64,000 nucleotides of DNA from an uncultured Desulfobulbus sp. (GCF_963664075.1 NZ_OY760916.1:3369001-3433000); one strand, 5' to 3'; shown: positions 1 through 9,478, numbered from the stretch's first letter. Made by a program: numbers and translations. The notes: generated by a model from the letters alone, not told the origin.

Positions 1-818
1 TTAAGGCAAATTTCACCGAGTTCTTTGCCCTGGTAGCGCACTGTAAAACAGGTACTTCCGTTGTCTGTGGCTAACTTGATAGCTTGAAGGTCAGCCTGTT
101 CAGTCAGGCCATAGGTCATGATCCGCTTTTGAATGCGCGGCAGAATCTGGGCCACGTTGTCATCATCAATACAGACCACCGCCACCCCGTAAAAGGGCAG
201 GCGATCAATAAAGTCTAAAAAGATATCTTTTATGTGTTCTATATCCCGGTAGTAATCAAGGTGTTCCAGATCGATATTGGTGACGACCTCGATGACCGGA
301 GAGAGTTTAAGAAAGGAGCCATCACTCTCATCGGCCTCGGCAACAAGAAATTCACCTGCGCCCAGCTTGGCGTTACTGCCAAGCCCATGCACCTTGCCGC
401 CAACAACAATGGTGGGATCAAGCTCTGCTTCCCCCAGGACCGCGGCCACCATGGAGGTGGTGGAGGTTTTTCCGTGACTCCCCGCCACCGCTATACCGTA
501 ATTTTTCAGCCGCATCAGCTCGGCAAGCATCTCCGCCCGCTGAATGACGGGAATATGCGCCTCAAAGGCGGCCCGAACTTCAGGATTTTCTGTGGCGATC
601 GCGGTGGAGGTCACGACCACATCAGCGCCTTCTACCCACTCGGCCCGGTGCCCCTGATGAATGGTTGCGCCGAACCCCTGCAACCGCTGGGTGATATCGG
701 TTTCGCGCAGATCAGAACCGCTGACCCGGTAACCGAGATTCAAAAGGAGCTCAGCGATACCGGACATACCGATGCCGCCGATGCCAACAAAGTGAATATG
801 TTTTGTTTTCCTATACAT
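1..818 (-). CDS. murC: UDP-N-acetylmuramate--L-alanine ligase (5' part, cut by window start)
   Basis: This gene makes the cytoplasmic ligase that adds L-alanine to UDP-MurNAc using ATP. The first 272 codons are in the window; the C terminus lies outside. The N-terminal nucleotide-binding motif GIGGIGMSG follows the start closely. The central ligase P-loop reads [10 protein letters not shown], and ADESDGSF follows. The ATG at 818 gives the expected MurC N terminus ([15 protein letters not shown]); the Shine-Dalgarno sequence is weak. It lies 33 nt downstream of murG in the same direction, as in most dcw clusters. Identity is secure; whether murB, ftsQ, ftsA and ftsZ follow cannot be seen. Confidence 0.95.
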   Translation of the reverse strand, partial: MYRKTKHIHFVGIGGIGMSGIAELLLNLGYRVSGSDLRETDITQRLQGFGATIHQGHRAEWVEGADVVVTSTAIATENPEVRAAFEAHIPVIQRAEMLAELMRLKNYGIAVAGSHGKTSTTSMVAAVLGEAELDPTIVVGGKVHGLGSNAKLGAGEFLVAEADESDGSFLKLSPVIEVVTNIDLEHLDYYRDIEHIKDIFLDFIDRLPFYGVAVVCIDDDNVAQILPRIQKRIMTYGLTEQADLQAIKLATDNGSTCFTVRYQGKELGEICL

Positions 819-851
819 GAAGGTGCCTGCTGTCGAATTTATCAGTCTATC

Positions 852-1937
852 TCAATGATGGTTGCGGGCAGCAAGCCGCAAGCACTCATCCACGATCCGG
901 TTTGTAGCCCCCGGCATCGCCATGGTCTTCATGTTGGCCGACATATTATGTAACTCTTCCATGTTCTGCAAGTATTGGCTGATGGTCCGGGCAAGAATTT
1001 CCCCACTGAGTTCCCCCTCGGGCAGTACCTTGCAACCACGACCATTTTCATAATAGCGGCCATTTTTTGTCTGATGGTCATCTGCTGCATAGGGAAAAGG
1101 AATTAGCAGCGCCGGTACCCCCATCACAGCAAGCTCAGCCAGGGTCGTCGCTCCGGCTCGGGAGACCGCCAGATCAGCCCGGCCATAGACCTGAGCCATA
1201 TCAAGTATAAAGGCGGAGACCTCCGCCTGAAGCCCTATGCGTGCGTAACCTTCCCGCACCGCCAGCACATCTGCCTGGCCACTCTGATGGATGATGTTAA
1301 GCTTTTGCTGCTGCCCAACCAGGATTTCCATGGCTTCAAGCATGAGCATATTTACCCGGTGAGCCCCCTGGCTCCCGCCAAGGACAAGCACAGTCGGGAC
1401 CGAGGTGCAATGGTGCTCCTGCTGAGCAGCGGTCAGAATGGCATCGCGCACCGGATTGCCGGTCTGGAGCGTTTTGTAGGGTGCGAACTCAGGCTCACAG
1501 GGAAGTGATATAAAAACCCGATCCGCCAGATACCCGGCCAGACGATTGGCCATTCCCGGGACAGAATTTTGCTCGTGGATGGCGATGGGAATCCCCAAAC
1601 TACGCGCAGCCAATAAAACAGGACCGGTGACATAGCCCCCCACACCGAAAACCAAATCAGGGCGAAAAGATCGCAGCATGCCCCGTGCAGTCAAGACAGC
1701 CCGAGGCAGTTGCAACAGGTTGCGCAGTCTGGTCGTCAGGCCGAGCCCTTTGACACCGCCACATTCAAGCGCAGCCAGTTCAAAGCCAAGACCGGAGAGC
1801 GTTTGCTGATCAAGCAGTCGGGAGGTTCCGATGAAACGCACCTGGGTCCCGGGAACACGCTTTCGCATGGCCGTCGCCACGGCAATACCTGGAAAAAGAT
1901 GGCCACCAGTCCCCCCACCGGCAACAATTAAGCGCAT
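852..1937 (-). CDS. murG: UDP-GlcNAc:lipid I N-acetylglucosaminyltransferase
   Basis: MurG converts lipid I to lipid II on the inner face of the cytoplasmic membrane. The 361-residue length is standard. The N-terminal glycine loop GGGTGGHLFPG is at residues 7-17. HEQNSVPG, the second glycine loop GGSQGAH and the donor-binding segment with AGATTLAEL and the downstream DDHQTKNG are all present, so the enzyme looks intact. The start codon overlaps the end of the small Cys-rich ORF upstream, which suggests translational coupling. It sits between that ORF and murC; the usual upstream partner ftsW is missing. Confidence 0.97.
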   Translation of the reverse strand: MRLIVAGGGTGGHLFPGIAVATAMRKRVPGTQVRFIGTSRLLDQQTLSGLGFELAALECGGVKGLGLTTRLRNLLQLPRAVLTARGMLRSFRPDLVFGVGGYVTGPVLLAARSLGIPIAIHEQNSVPGMANRLAGYLADRVFISLPCEPEFAPYKTLQTGNPVRDAILTAAQQEHHCTSVPTVLVLGGSQGAHRVNMLMLEAMEILVGQQQKLNIIHQSGQADVLAVREGYARIGLQAEVSAFILDMAQVYGRADLAVSRAGATTLAELAVMGVPALLIPFPYAADDHQTKNGRYYENGRGCKVLPEGELSGEILARTISQYLQNMEELHNMSANMKTMAMPGATNRIVDECLRLAARNHH

Positions 1938-2161
1938 GCGCCCCCCTGACTCAAACCTCGTTTGGTCTGTGTTTGTTTGCCCTTGCTTCTTTGAGATGCC
2001 TTGGAATATTTCAGGCCAACCAGGGCCTGCAACTCACGCATGACTTGCTGAAAACATTCGGGACAGTACCCATGGGTGAACTGCTCCTCATCTTTGACCG
2101 GCACGTAACGCCAGGCTCTTTTTTCCTGTATCCGTTGACAAACGCAGCACATGCATCGCAT
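1928..2161 (-). CDS. small Cys-rich putative zinc-binding protein in the ftsW position
   Basis: I do not recognise this 77-residue ORF. It starts at an ATG at 2161 preceded by AAGGTG at good spacing, 10 nt after the murD stop, and it overlaps murG. The first residues contain CMCCVC and a later YCPEC motif lies about 25 residues further on, so paired CxxC motifs could form a zinc ribbon. The C-terminal third is rich in Lys, Gln and Ser. There is no membrane segment or signal peptide. A longer reading frame upstream overlaps murD and is probably not translated. The place between murD and murG is where ftsW normally sits. The function is unknown; a regulatory or metal-binding role is only a guess. 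Confidence 0.7.
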   Translation of the reverse strand: MRCMCCVCQRIQEKRAWRYVPVKDEEQFTHGYCPECFQQVMRELQALVGLKYSKASQRSKGKQTQTKRGLSQGGACA

Positions 2162-2171
2162 ATTTTTCACC

Positions 2172-3551
2172 TTAAAGCTGATTTTTTCCTGCTTTAAGAG
2201 CCTCGACTGCCCGGACAAACACTTCTCCGCGCTGGGCATAACCAGAAAACATATCAAAGCTGGCACAGCCAGGAGCAAGAAGTACCAAATCCCCTGGAGA
2301 GGCCGCGTTAAAAGCCTCGGCAACAGCCTCCTCCATGCTTGCAACCACTCTGGTCGTGGTGACATCACCAAGGGCTGCTTCCAGCAGCTCAGCCGCCTCA
2401 CCAAGGAGAATCAAGTTCTTCACCCGCCGGCCAACAACATCACGCAGCAGGGTAAAGTCACTTTTCTTGTCACGGCCACCGGCGATCAGCACCACGGGTT
2501 CCTCGCAACCACCAAGGGCTGCTTCCAGAGCCCCGATGTTGGTTGCCTTGGAATCATTGATAAAACGAACACCATCAACGGTTGCGACCTCGGCCATTCG
2601 ATGGGGAGGGGGCTGAAATTCTGCAAGCCCACGGGCAATACCCGCCTGATCACAACCAGCCAAGGTGGCGGCGAGTACAGCTGCTGCGGCATTCAGCTGA
2701 TTGACCGAGGAGGCAAGTTTGGTCTGCCCCAGGGGATACTCAACAGATTCAACTTCACCAAAGGTCGCGACGACGACAATTTTGCCCGCTTCTATGCGCG
2801 CCGCACAGTGTTCGCCATGTCCAAAGCTCAAGGCCGGTACACCGAGAGCAACAGAAGTGGCCAAAACAGCAGAATCATCCCCCCCCAGCACCGCCAGATC
2901 ACCGGCCACCTGATGGGCAAACAATTTCTGTTTAGCCCCCGCATACGCGGCAAGGGAGCCGTGGCGATCAATGTGATCTGGTGTGATATTTAAAAGCAGC
3001 CCTATATTGGGTCGAAACATCCCCGCCAGATCAAGCTGAAAGCTGGAGAGTTCCAGGACTACACAATCGTAGCGATCTGGATTTTCAAAAAAATCGAGCA
3101 AAGGCGTGCCGATATTACCGCCAACAAAGGGATGCTTCCCCGAGGCCTGCAACAGCGCCCCGATCAAACTGGTGACAGTGGTCTTCCCATTTGATCCCGT
3201 TACCGCAATCACCGGCACCGGAAAACGACCGGCAGCCAGGGCCAACTCTCCAGAGAGCGGAATGTTTTGCTCTCGGGCAGCTTCAAGCACCGGCAGTTCC
3301 AGGGGAACACCAGGGCCAGGGACCACCAGATCAGCCCCTTCGATAAAGGAGAACGTATGCCCACCGGTCTCCAGCTCCACCTGGTTCTCGTGCAAAAAGG
3401 CAAGCGTTGGCCCATCAAGGGCCTCAAGGGGGCGTTGATCAGAAACCTTCACCCGCACGCCCTGCCGCAAGAGGTCGCGCAGGGTTGCCATGCCTGCCGT
3501 TCCCAGGCCAATAATGACGGCGGTTGTTTGAGAGCTGAGTTGCATCATCAT
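2172..3551 (-). CDS. murD: UDP-N-acetylmuramoyl-L-alanine--D-glutamate ligase
   Basis: MurD adds D-glutamate to UDP-MurNAc-L-Ala in the cytoplasm. At 459 residues it has the usual length. The order is an N-terminal Rossmann-like domain (VIIGLGTAGMA), an ATP loop GSNGKTTVTS near residue 120, the central NDSKATN motif and a C-terminal domain containing LLAPGCASFDMF. The start ATG overlaps the mraY stop by 4 nt (ATGA), so the two are probably translationally coupled. It is followed by the small Cys-rich ORF instead of ftsW. Confidence 0.97.
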   Translation of the reverse strand: MMMQLSSQTTAVIIGLGTAGMATLRDLLRQGVRVKVSDQRPLEALDGPTLAFLHENQVELETGGHTFSFIEGADLVVPGPGVPLELPVLEAAREQNIPLSGELALAAGRFPVPVIAVTGSNGKTTVTSLIGALLQASGKHPFVGGNIGTPLLDFFENPDRYDCVVLELSSFQLDLAGMFRPNIGLLLNITPDHIDRHGSLAAYAGAKQKLFAHQVAGDLAVLGGDDSAVLATSVALGVPALSFGHGEHCAARIEAGKIVVVATFGEVESVEYPLGQTKLASSVNQLNAAAAVLAATLAGCDQAGIARGLAEFQPPPHRMAEVATVDGVRFINDSKATNIGALEAALGGCEEPVVLIAGGRDKKSDFTLLRDVVGRRVKNLILLGEAAELLEAALGDVTTTRVVASMEEAVAEAFNAASPGDLVLLAPGCASFDMFSGYAQRGEVFVRAVEALKAGKNQL

Positions 3552-4627
3552 CGCAGTTTCAGGGTTGCCAGGGCAATCAGACCAAGGATGATGGAGATGA
3601 TCCAGAAACGGACCACAACCTTGGGTTCAAGCCAGCCTTTTTTTTCAAAATGGTGATGAAAGGGCGCCATAAGAAAAATTCGTTTGCCGCCGGTCATCTT
3701 GAAATACCCCACCTGCAAAATAACCGAGAGGGCTTCCATCACAAATATTCCGCCGACAATAACGAGCAAAAATTCCTGCTTGGTGATAACTGAAATCACC
3801 CCCAGGGTCCCCCCTAGAGAAAGGGAGCCCACATCGCCCATGAAGATCTCTGCGGGGTAGCAGTTGAACCAGAGAAAGCCCAGGCAGGCCCCGACAATGG
3901 ATGCACAGTAAATGGTGACCTCACCAGCCCCTGGAACAAAGGGAATCTGCAGGTAACTGGCCACCACGGCATTACCCGCCACATACGAAAAAATGAGATA
4001 GGTTGAGGCCGTGATAACAATGGGGCCTGCGGCCAGCCCATCCAGGCCATCAGTCAGGTTCACCGCATTGGAAGCTCCGACAATGACCACCACCGCAAAG
4101 GGAACATAAAGCCAGCCCAGATCCGGATGGAACGATTTAAAAAAGGGCAGACTGAGCACACCGTCATAGCCGGGCGCCAGAACCAGAAAAACCCCCACGA
4201 CCAGGGCACCGAAAACCTGCAAAATCAGTTTTTCACGTGCTGTCAGCCCTCGGGAATTGCCCTTGCGGATCTTTTTGATATCATCCATGGAACCAATGAA
4301 GCCAAAAAAGAGACTGATCGCGATCAAAAGCCAGACCAGGCCGCTGGTGAGATCTGTCCAGAGGAGCGATGCTCCGGTCATTGCCCCGAGGATGAGCAGT
4401 CCCCCCATGGTGGGCACGCCTTTTTTGGAAAAGTGGGATTCTGGGCCATCGTCACGGATCACCTGGCCAAAATGCTTTTTCTGGAGCCAGGCGATAAAAT
4501 AGGGTCCTAAGAGCACCACGAGTAAAAAGGCGGTGACCGCACAGCCGATCGAACGAAAGGTGATGTAACGGAAAACATTGAGCCAACCCAGCTCAGTATG
4601 AAAAGGATAGAGAAAAAGATAAAACAT
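3548..4627 (-). CDS. mraY: phospho-N-acetylmuramoyl-pentapeptide transferase
   Basis: MraY is the integral membrane enzyme that transfers phospho-MurNAc-pentapeptide to undecaprenyl phosphate, forming lipid I. The 359-residue sequence has about ten hydrophobic segments. Family signatures are visible: GPESHFSKKGVPTMGG near residue 80, the acidic GSMDDIKK motif, NLTDGLDGLA in the middle and APFHHHFEKKGW near the end. Length and motifs indicate a functional enzyme. It lies 7 nt after murE-murF and overlaps murD by 4 nt. Confidence 0.97.
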   Translation of the reverse strand: MFYLFLYPFHTELGWLNVFRYITFRSIGCAVTAFLLVVLLGPYFIAWLQKKHFGQVIRDDGPESHFSKKGVPTMGGLLILGAMTGASLLWTDLTSGLVWLLIAISLFFGFIGSMDDIKKIRKGNSRGLTAREKLILQVFGALVVGVFLVLAPGYDGVLSLPFFKSFHPDLGWLYVPFAVVVIVGASNAVNLTDGLDGLAAGPIVITASTYLIFSYVAGNAVVASYLQIPFVPGAGEVTIYCASIVGACLGFLWFNCYPAEIFMGDVGSLSLGGTLGVISVITKQEFLLVIVGGIFVMEALSVILQVGYFKMTGGKRIFLMAPFHHHFEKKGWLEPKVVVRFWIISIILGLIALATLKLR

Positions 4628-4634
4628 AGTTCCG

Positions 4635-7600
4635 TTACAGTTGGTGTTGTTCCAGGTTCTCCAGCAAACGTTCCATACGCATGCCGCGAGATCCTTTAAT
4701 AAAAAGCCAGTCCCCTGCGCCGTAGTGGGCCTGCTCCATCAGCCCCGTAAGCCACCGGGCCATGGTTTGGTGATCGGCAAACACGTTGACGCTTTCCGGT
4801 CGCATACCAGCGACAATAGCCGCCTTGGCCACAACCTGGCCATGCTCCCCCATAACCGCAAGCGCAGCATACCCCAGTTCCGCCACCAGCGTCCCTATAT
4901 TGGCGTGCAGTTCTTGCGCGGTCTCGCCAAGCTCAAGCATGTCTCCCAGGGCCGCGATATGTCGACTATTGGACGACCCGAATGTGCGCACTGTCCGCAA
5001 ACCAGCTGCCATGGAGGCCGGATTGGCGTTGTAGGCATCATTGACCACCTTGACCCCGTTTGCAAAAGCACTCACCGCCAACCGTTTATCTACAGCGGGA
5101 TGGTAGTTTGCAAGCCCGGTCGCTATACTCTCCGGTGGAATACCGGCAGCATGGGCAATGGCTGCTGCTGCTGCGCAGTTACTCACACTGTGTTCACCTA
5201 AAACCGGCACCAGAATTCGCTGTTGCCAATCACCGACATGAAGGACAAAACGCATTCCCTCCTCGCCGAGGTTTTCCACCTGGGTGACCTGAACCAGAGG
5301 CCCGAGTTTTCGGCCGGATGGACTTACAGCAAAACCAATCTGTTTGCCACCGAATTTTTTCGCCTGCTCACGAACAAGCCGATCATCAAAATTGACAATC
5401 CGTATGGCATCATGCCGCATTTCGGCAAAAAGTTCGCCTTTAGCACTTGCCACGCCCTCCACGCTGCCAAGCCCCTGCAGGTGTGCCGGATGGACGTTGT
5501 TGATACAACCGATATCAGGATCAGCAATGCGGGCCAGACGAGAGATCTCCCCAGGAGCATTCATCCCCATTTCAAGCACCGCAAACTCATGCCCGTATGC
5601 AAGAGGTAACAGTGAAAGAGGTAACCCCACAAGATTGTTAAAATTCCCCTGGGTTTTCAGTACAGGATCTCCCCCGCTTCGGGTTGTCCCGGTGGCCAGA
5701 GTAAAGATGGCAGCGACCATCTCTTTGACTGAAGTTTTCCCTGAACTCCCGGTGATGGCAACCACACGCACCTTGGGGCCCAGAAGACGCCTCCGGTAAC
5801 CGGCCAATGCTCCCAGGGCCTTCAGGCTATCGGGCACCTCTATTCTGAGCACATCCTGTGCCAGCCCTTTGGGTATCTGCTCACCGATAACCGCTTTGGC
5901 CCCAGCGGCTATGGCCGTATCGATATAAGCGTGGCCGTCAAAGGCCTCGCCTCTGAGCGCAACAAAGATGTCGTTTTGCCCGATGGTACGTGAATCGGTG
6001 GAAATCTGACCAAATAGATCCAATTGCTCACCAGAGAGCAGCCTGCCACCGGTGGCGGCAAGGAGGTGGCGACTATTCCAGGCAACGAGCCCGTTTATCG
6101 CCTCATGGGTATCATCAAAAAAATACTTCGTGGTGCCGATGATCTGATAATCTTCATGCCCTTTGCCGGCAATGAGGATGGAATCCGTCGCTCCGGCCAG
6201 GCTACAGGCTTTGCAAATGGCCTCATGCCGACTGGTAATACGAGCATATCCTTGAGAACGTACCCGACCAGTTAATAGTTCCGCGGCCGCTATTTCTGGT
6301 TTGCCGCTGCGGATCACCCCGGGAATAATCTCATCGATGATCGCATCGGCATCCTCGGTGCGGGGATTATCCGAGGTGACGAGAACAACATCAGCATACT
6401 GTGCTGCGACCTCACCCATCAGGGGCCGCTTACCGCGATCACGATCGCCACCACAGCCAAAGAGACAGATCAAACGGCCTGGAGCCAAAGCTTTCAAGGT
6501 CTGAAGGACATTTTCCAGGGCATCGGGGGTATGGGCATAGTCAACAAAGATGGAGGGGCCCCCCTCAATACCTGCGCTGGGCAGGCGTACCCGCTCCAGA
6601 CGACCGGGAACCCGCTGCACCTGTGCAAGTCCGGTGCGAATGCTTGCGGTTGGAATGCCAAGCCCCATACCGACACCGGCGCTGGCGAGCACGTTGAGAA
6701 TATTGTAGCTGCCCGTCAAGGGGGAGGTAAACTCGGCCTTTTCCCCCTGCAGGTCGAGCTCGCAGCGAAATCCATCGACTGTCTGGGCGCAGGCCTGGGC
6801 GTTGATTTCGGCCCCCGCCGCCAGGCCACAGGTGAGAGTGGCGATGGAGTCCAGCTCACTTTTGAGTTCCCTGCCCCAGTCTCGCCCTTCGGCATGGGGA
6901 CCGGTGACGATCACCGCGATACCGTTTTCTTTGAGATGGCGGCTGAACAGCCGTTTCTTGGCTGCAAAATAGGCGTCCATGCTCTTATGGTAATCCAGAT
7001 GATCACGACTGAGATTGGTAAAAAGGGCCACATCAAAACGCAAAGCACCAATGCGGTTTTGTTCCAGGGCGTGGGAGGAAATCTCCATAACCACATGGGT
7101 GACCCCGTCATCGACCATGGTCCGCAGCAGCCGTTGCAGGGTGATGGCATCGGGGGTGGTCAACGGTGCATCCTGAATGATCCGCAGCCCGTCACGACCA
7201 TGGTAGCGATAATTGACCGTCCCGATCACACCGGGCCGTCCGCCAGCGGTCAGGAGCATGCCTTCGATCAACCATGAGGTTGTTGTTTTCCCATTGGTTC
7301 CGGTTATACCGATAAGTTGGAGATCATTTGCGGGATACTCATAAAATGCCGCCGCGAGTTCTCCCAGGGCCTGATGGGCATCCGCAACCAGGATCAGGGG
7401 CATATCAGGATCATCAAGGCCGGTAATATCCTCGACAACGACGGCCACACAACCGCGCTTCAGGGCATCGCCAATATAGTTGCGGCCATCCATTTTCACC
7501 CCCGGAATGGCAACGAAAAGACACCCCTCTTCAACCTGTCTTGAGTCAAGTACAATAGAGCTCACCGGCTGGCGCACCGATTCTGGTGAGAGTCCACGGA

Positions 7601-7646
7601 CCTCAAAAGGGGTAACCGTTTGTAATAATGTTTCCAGGTTTCGCAT
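4635..7646 (-). CDS. murEF: MurE-MurF fusion: UDP-MurNAc-tripeptide synthetase and tripeptide--D-Ala-D-Ala ligase
   Basis: One 1003-residue frame carries two complete Mur ligases that act one after the other in the cytoplasm. MurE spans about residues 1-515: P-loop GTNGKTT at 116-122, a Lys-rich segment after YHKSMDAYF, the DNPR motif at 426-429 that in this family marks meso-diaminopimelate specificity, and GKGHE near 495. MurF spans about 525-1003, with P-loop GSSGKTS at 633-639. There is no stop or frameshift at the junction. The ATG at 7646 was chosen over an upstream in-frame start because it lies 10 nt after the ftsI stop behind a GAAGAG sequence. MurE-MurF fusions are known in some bacteria (for example Bordetella) but are uncommon. 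Confidence 0.95.
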   Translation of the reverse strand: MRNLETLLQTVTPFEVRGLSPESVRQPVSSIVLDSRQVEEGCLFVAIPGVKMDGRNYIGDALKRGCVAVVVEDITGLDDPDMPLILVADAHQALGELAAAFYEYPANDLQLIGITGTNGKTTTSWLIEGMLLTAGGRPGVIGTVNYRYHGRDGLRIIQDAPLTTPDAITLQRLLRTMVDDGVTHVVMEISSHALEQNRIGALRFDVALFTNLSRDHLDYHKSMDAYFAAKKRLFSRHLKENGIAVIVTGPHAEGRDWGRELKSELDSIATLTCGLAAGAEINAQACAQTVDGFRCELDLQGEKAEFTSPLTGSYNILNVLASAGVGMGLGIPTASIRTGLAQVQRVPGRLERVRLPSAGIEGGPSIFVDYAHTPDALENVLQTLKALAPGRLICLFGCGGDRDRGKRPLMGEVAAQYADVVLVTSDNPRTEDADAIIDEIIPGVIRSGKPEIAAAELLTGRVRSQGYARITSRHEAICKACSLAGATDSILIAGKGHEDYQIIGTTKYFFDDTHEAINGLVAWNSRHLLAATGGRLLSGEQLDLFGQISTDSRTIGQNDIFVALRGEAFDGHAYIDTAIAAGAKAVIGEQIPKGLAQDVLRIEVPDSLKALGALAGYRRRLLGPKVRVVAITGSSGKTSVKEMVAAIFTLATGTTRSGGDPVLKTQGNFNNLVGLPLSLLPLAYGHEFAVLEMGMNAPGEISRLARIADPDIGCINNVHPAHLQGLGSVEGVASAKGELFAEMRHDAIRIVNFDDRLVREQAKKFGGKQIGFAVSPSGRKLGPLVQVTQVENLGEEGMRFVLHVGDWQQRILVPVLGEHSVSNCAAAAAIAHAAGIPPESIATGLANYHPAVDKRLAVSAFANGVKVVNDAYNANPASMAAGLRTVRTFGSSNSRHIAALGDMLELGETAQELHANIGTLVAELGYAALAVMGEHGQVVAKAAIVAGMRPESVNVFADHQTMARWLTGLMEQAHYGAGDWLFIKGSRGMRMERLLENLEQHQL

Positions 7647-7656
7647 GGACTCTTCT

Positions 7657-9471
7657 CTATCGAGATTCCAGAGTGACAACGCACTCCTTGATACCAAGCA
7701 GTGGCTGGCCAGCCAGGGGGTATTGGGCCACAATGCGTCCACTGCCATTAATCCGTACTTTCAATCTCAGTTTATTTATCTGTTGCAGCCCTTTACGCAG
7801 ACTCATTCCATGCATTTGGGGCATCACCCCAACGGGAGCAGCTGATTTTTGGGGAAACGTCTTCAAGCTCAAACGTTTGCTGATAAAAAACTGACGCAAA
7901 TTTTCCGGGCTCTTTACCGGTGGTACCTGAGCAACTAGCGGGCTCCCTTTGCGCTGAACAATATCAGCAAGGAGGCCACGCCCCAGTTTTTCCAGGCTGA
8001 TTCGCCCGCTTCTCGTACTTGGGGGATCAGGGAGCAGATGATCCTTTTCAGTGGCAATCAGCAATAAATACTTTGGCTGCTCGGCTGGGGTAAGGGCGAC
8101 AAAAAGATTCTGCATGGAGTACTCGGAAAACTGTCCCTCAGGATGAATCTGTAACTCCTTCCCAGTAAAGATAACTCCATTATTTTTTTGTCGTTTCCAG
8201 GTAGTGAATAGTTCTCGACGAATCTGGATTCCCAAAGCCGGCGCGAGCACATACTGTTTGTCCGTGGCATCGGGGCTACGCCCGTATCGGACAGCTGTGG
8301 CATGGTCATACACCGAATCAACCATATAGGGGATAATCCGCCAGCCGCCATTGGCAAGACTTGCCAGGGTGACACCAACCTGGACCCCAGTGACCTCAGA
8401 GGATTTGCTCTGGAGCTGTTCTTCGGTCCCTTCCGAGGTCCAGTTACCAACAACGGCACCGTTGAGTTCAATCTGCTGCTCAAACCCTTCAAGTTCCTTC
8501 TCGGAAAAGCCATAATCCGGTGCAGCTACGGTGGGAGGGAGGACTTTAGTCCCGTCGAGCCCCTGTCGCTCGATGGCTGCGGCTCGGGCCACAACAGGAC
8601 GAATCAGATCCCGCTCCAGCTGGTGATTATAAATGCGATTTACCCTGTTCTTTTCGCTGGCTTTCCAGAAGTAATTGGGATCGAACGCTGGTTGATTCAT
8701 CAACGCCAGGATACGGCCCGTCTTGGGCTCAAGAACAAGCCCCATCCCTTTTTCTGCACCATTGACGCTTAAATATTCACGAAAACGGCTTTCAAGCATC
8801 TTTTGCAGCTCAGCATCCAAAGTCAGCACAAGATCTGCCCCGTTCTCTCCGAGATGATCTCTTCCCTGAAAATCAATATCTGGAATATTGCTTTTTCGAA
8901 AGACACCCTGCAAAACAGTGTCATACTTACCTTCAATACCTGAAAGACCAACCCCCTCTCCCATGAACCCAAGGACATGGGAAGCAGCGGTGTGCCCAGG
9001 ATAAAACCGTACCCTATCCGCCTTACAGGTTATGCCTGCAAGGTGAAGGGCTTTGATGGCTTGGGCCTGTTCTTCATCGAGGTTTGTGGCCAGCATCGTT
9101 GAATAGGGCGCTGCCTGGAGGCGGGTCTGTAACTCGACGACATCTTGCCCTATCAGTGGAGCCAGACTTTGAGCGACCTGATCACGCTCAGCCATTTCCA
9201 CCGGATTGGCAAAGACCGAGTAGAGTTTATAAGAAACCGCCAGCTCGCGCAGATTGCTATCGTAGATGGTGCCTCTTAAAACAGGTTCAGCGGGCTCTGG
9301 GCCCGCTGAAAATGACGTAATTTTGCCGACAGCAGACTGTACACTTCTGCCGATATCCTGGAGGGAATGGGGGCATCTATACAGAATGGCTCCAGCCGCC
9401 GTCAGCAAAATGGCTGCGAATGGAAAGAACCACCGTCGTTTATTTTTTTTGGTTCGTCGAGTTCTAACCAT
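7657..9471 (-). CDS. FtsI/PBP3-like protein with a degenerate transpeptidase domain and PASTA-like tail
   Basis: By position and architecture this is the dcw ftsI product (604 residues): a membrane anchor at about residues 13-32, a PBP dimerisation domain starting at RGTIYDSN, a transpeptidase-like region (about 220-490) and a PASTA-like C terminus from about 545. The catalytic motifs are not found. Where FtsI has the SxxK serine, the aligned segment reads DLIRP (about 288-292). The stretch that should hold SxN is shortened and has no such motif. KTG is replaced by FTG near residue 435. Flanking features survive: NQPAFDPN, LASLANGG, and FVALTPAEQPKYLLLIA. It is probably catalytically inactive, perhaps structural. 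The start at 9471 follows TAGGA; the frame is open throughout, arguing against a simple pseudogene. Confidence 0.88.
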   Translation of the reverse strand: MVRTRRTKKNKRRWFFPFAAILLTAAGAILYRCPHSLQDIGRSVQSAVGKITSFSAGPEPAEPVLRGTIYDSNLRELAVSYKLYSVFANPVEMAERDQVAQSLAPLIGQDVVELQTRLQAAPYSTMLATNLDEEQAQAIKALHLAGITCKADRVRFYPGHTAASHVLGFMGEGVGLSGIEGKYDTVLQGVFRKSNIPDIDFQGRDHLGENGADLVLTLDAELQKMLESRFREYLSVNGAEKGMGLVLEPKTGRILALMNQPAFDPNYFWKASEKNRVNRIYNHQLERDLIRPVVARAAAIERQGLDGTKVLPPTVAAPDYGFSEKELEGFEQQIELNGAVVGNWTSEGTEEQLQSKSSEVTGVQVGVTLASLANGGWRIIPYMVDSVYDHATAVRYGRSPDATDKQYVLAPALGIQIRRELFTTWKRQKNNGVIFTGKELQIHPEGQFSEYSMQNLFVALTPAEQPKYLLLIATEKDHLLPDPPSTRSGRISLEKLGRGLLADIVQRKGSPLVAQVPPVKSPENLRQFFISKRLSLKTFPQKSAAPVGVMPQMHGMSLRKGLQQINKLRLKVRINGSGRIVAQYPLAGQPLLGIKECVVTLESR

Positions 9472-9478
9472 TGCGGTC

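Noticed and set aside
234..953. 239-codon plus-strand frame opposite murC and murG
   Set aside because: Both genes it covers are clearly real on the minus strand, and the frame has no recognisable content.
2162..2404. Extension of the Cys-rich ORF to an upstream ATG
   Set aside because: The extra 81 codons overlap murD in another frame; the ATG at 2161 has the better ribosome site.
2151..2993. 280-codon plus-strand frame opposite murD
   Set aside because: It is antisense to an intact, well-motifed murD and has no ribosome site or family resemblance.
8150..8640. Frameshift as explanation for the missing FtsI motifs
   Set aside because: Family-like sequence continues in one frame on both sides of each motif, so loss by substitution and deletion fits better than a frameshift.
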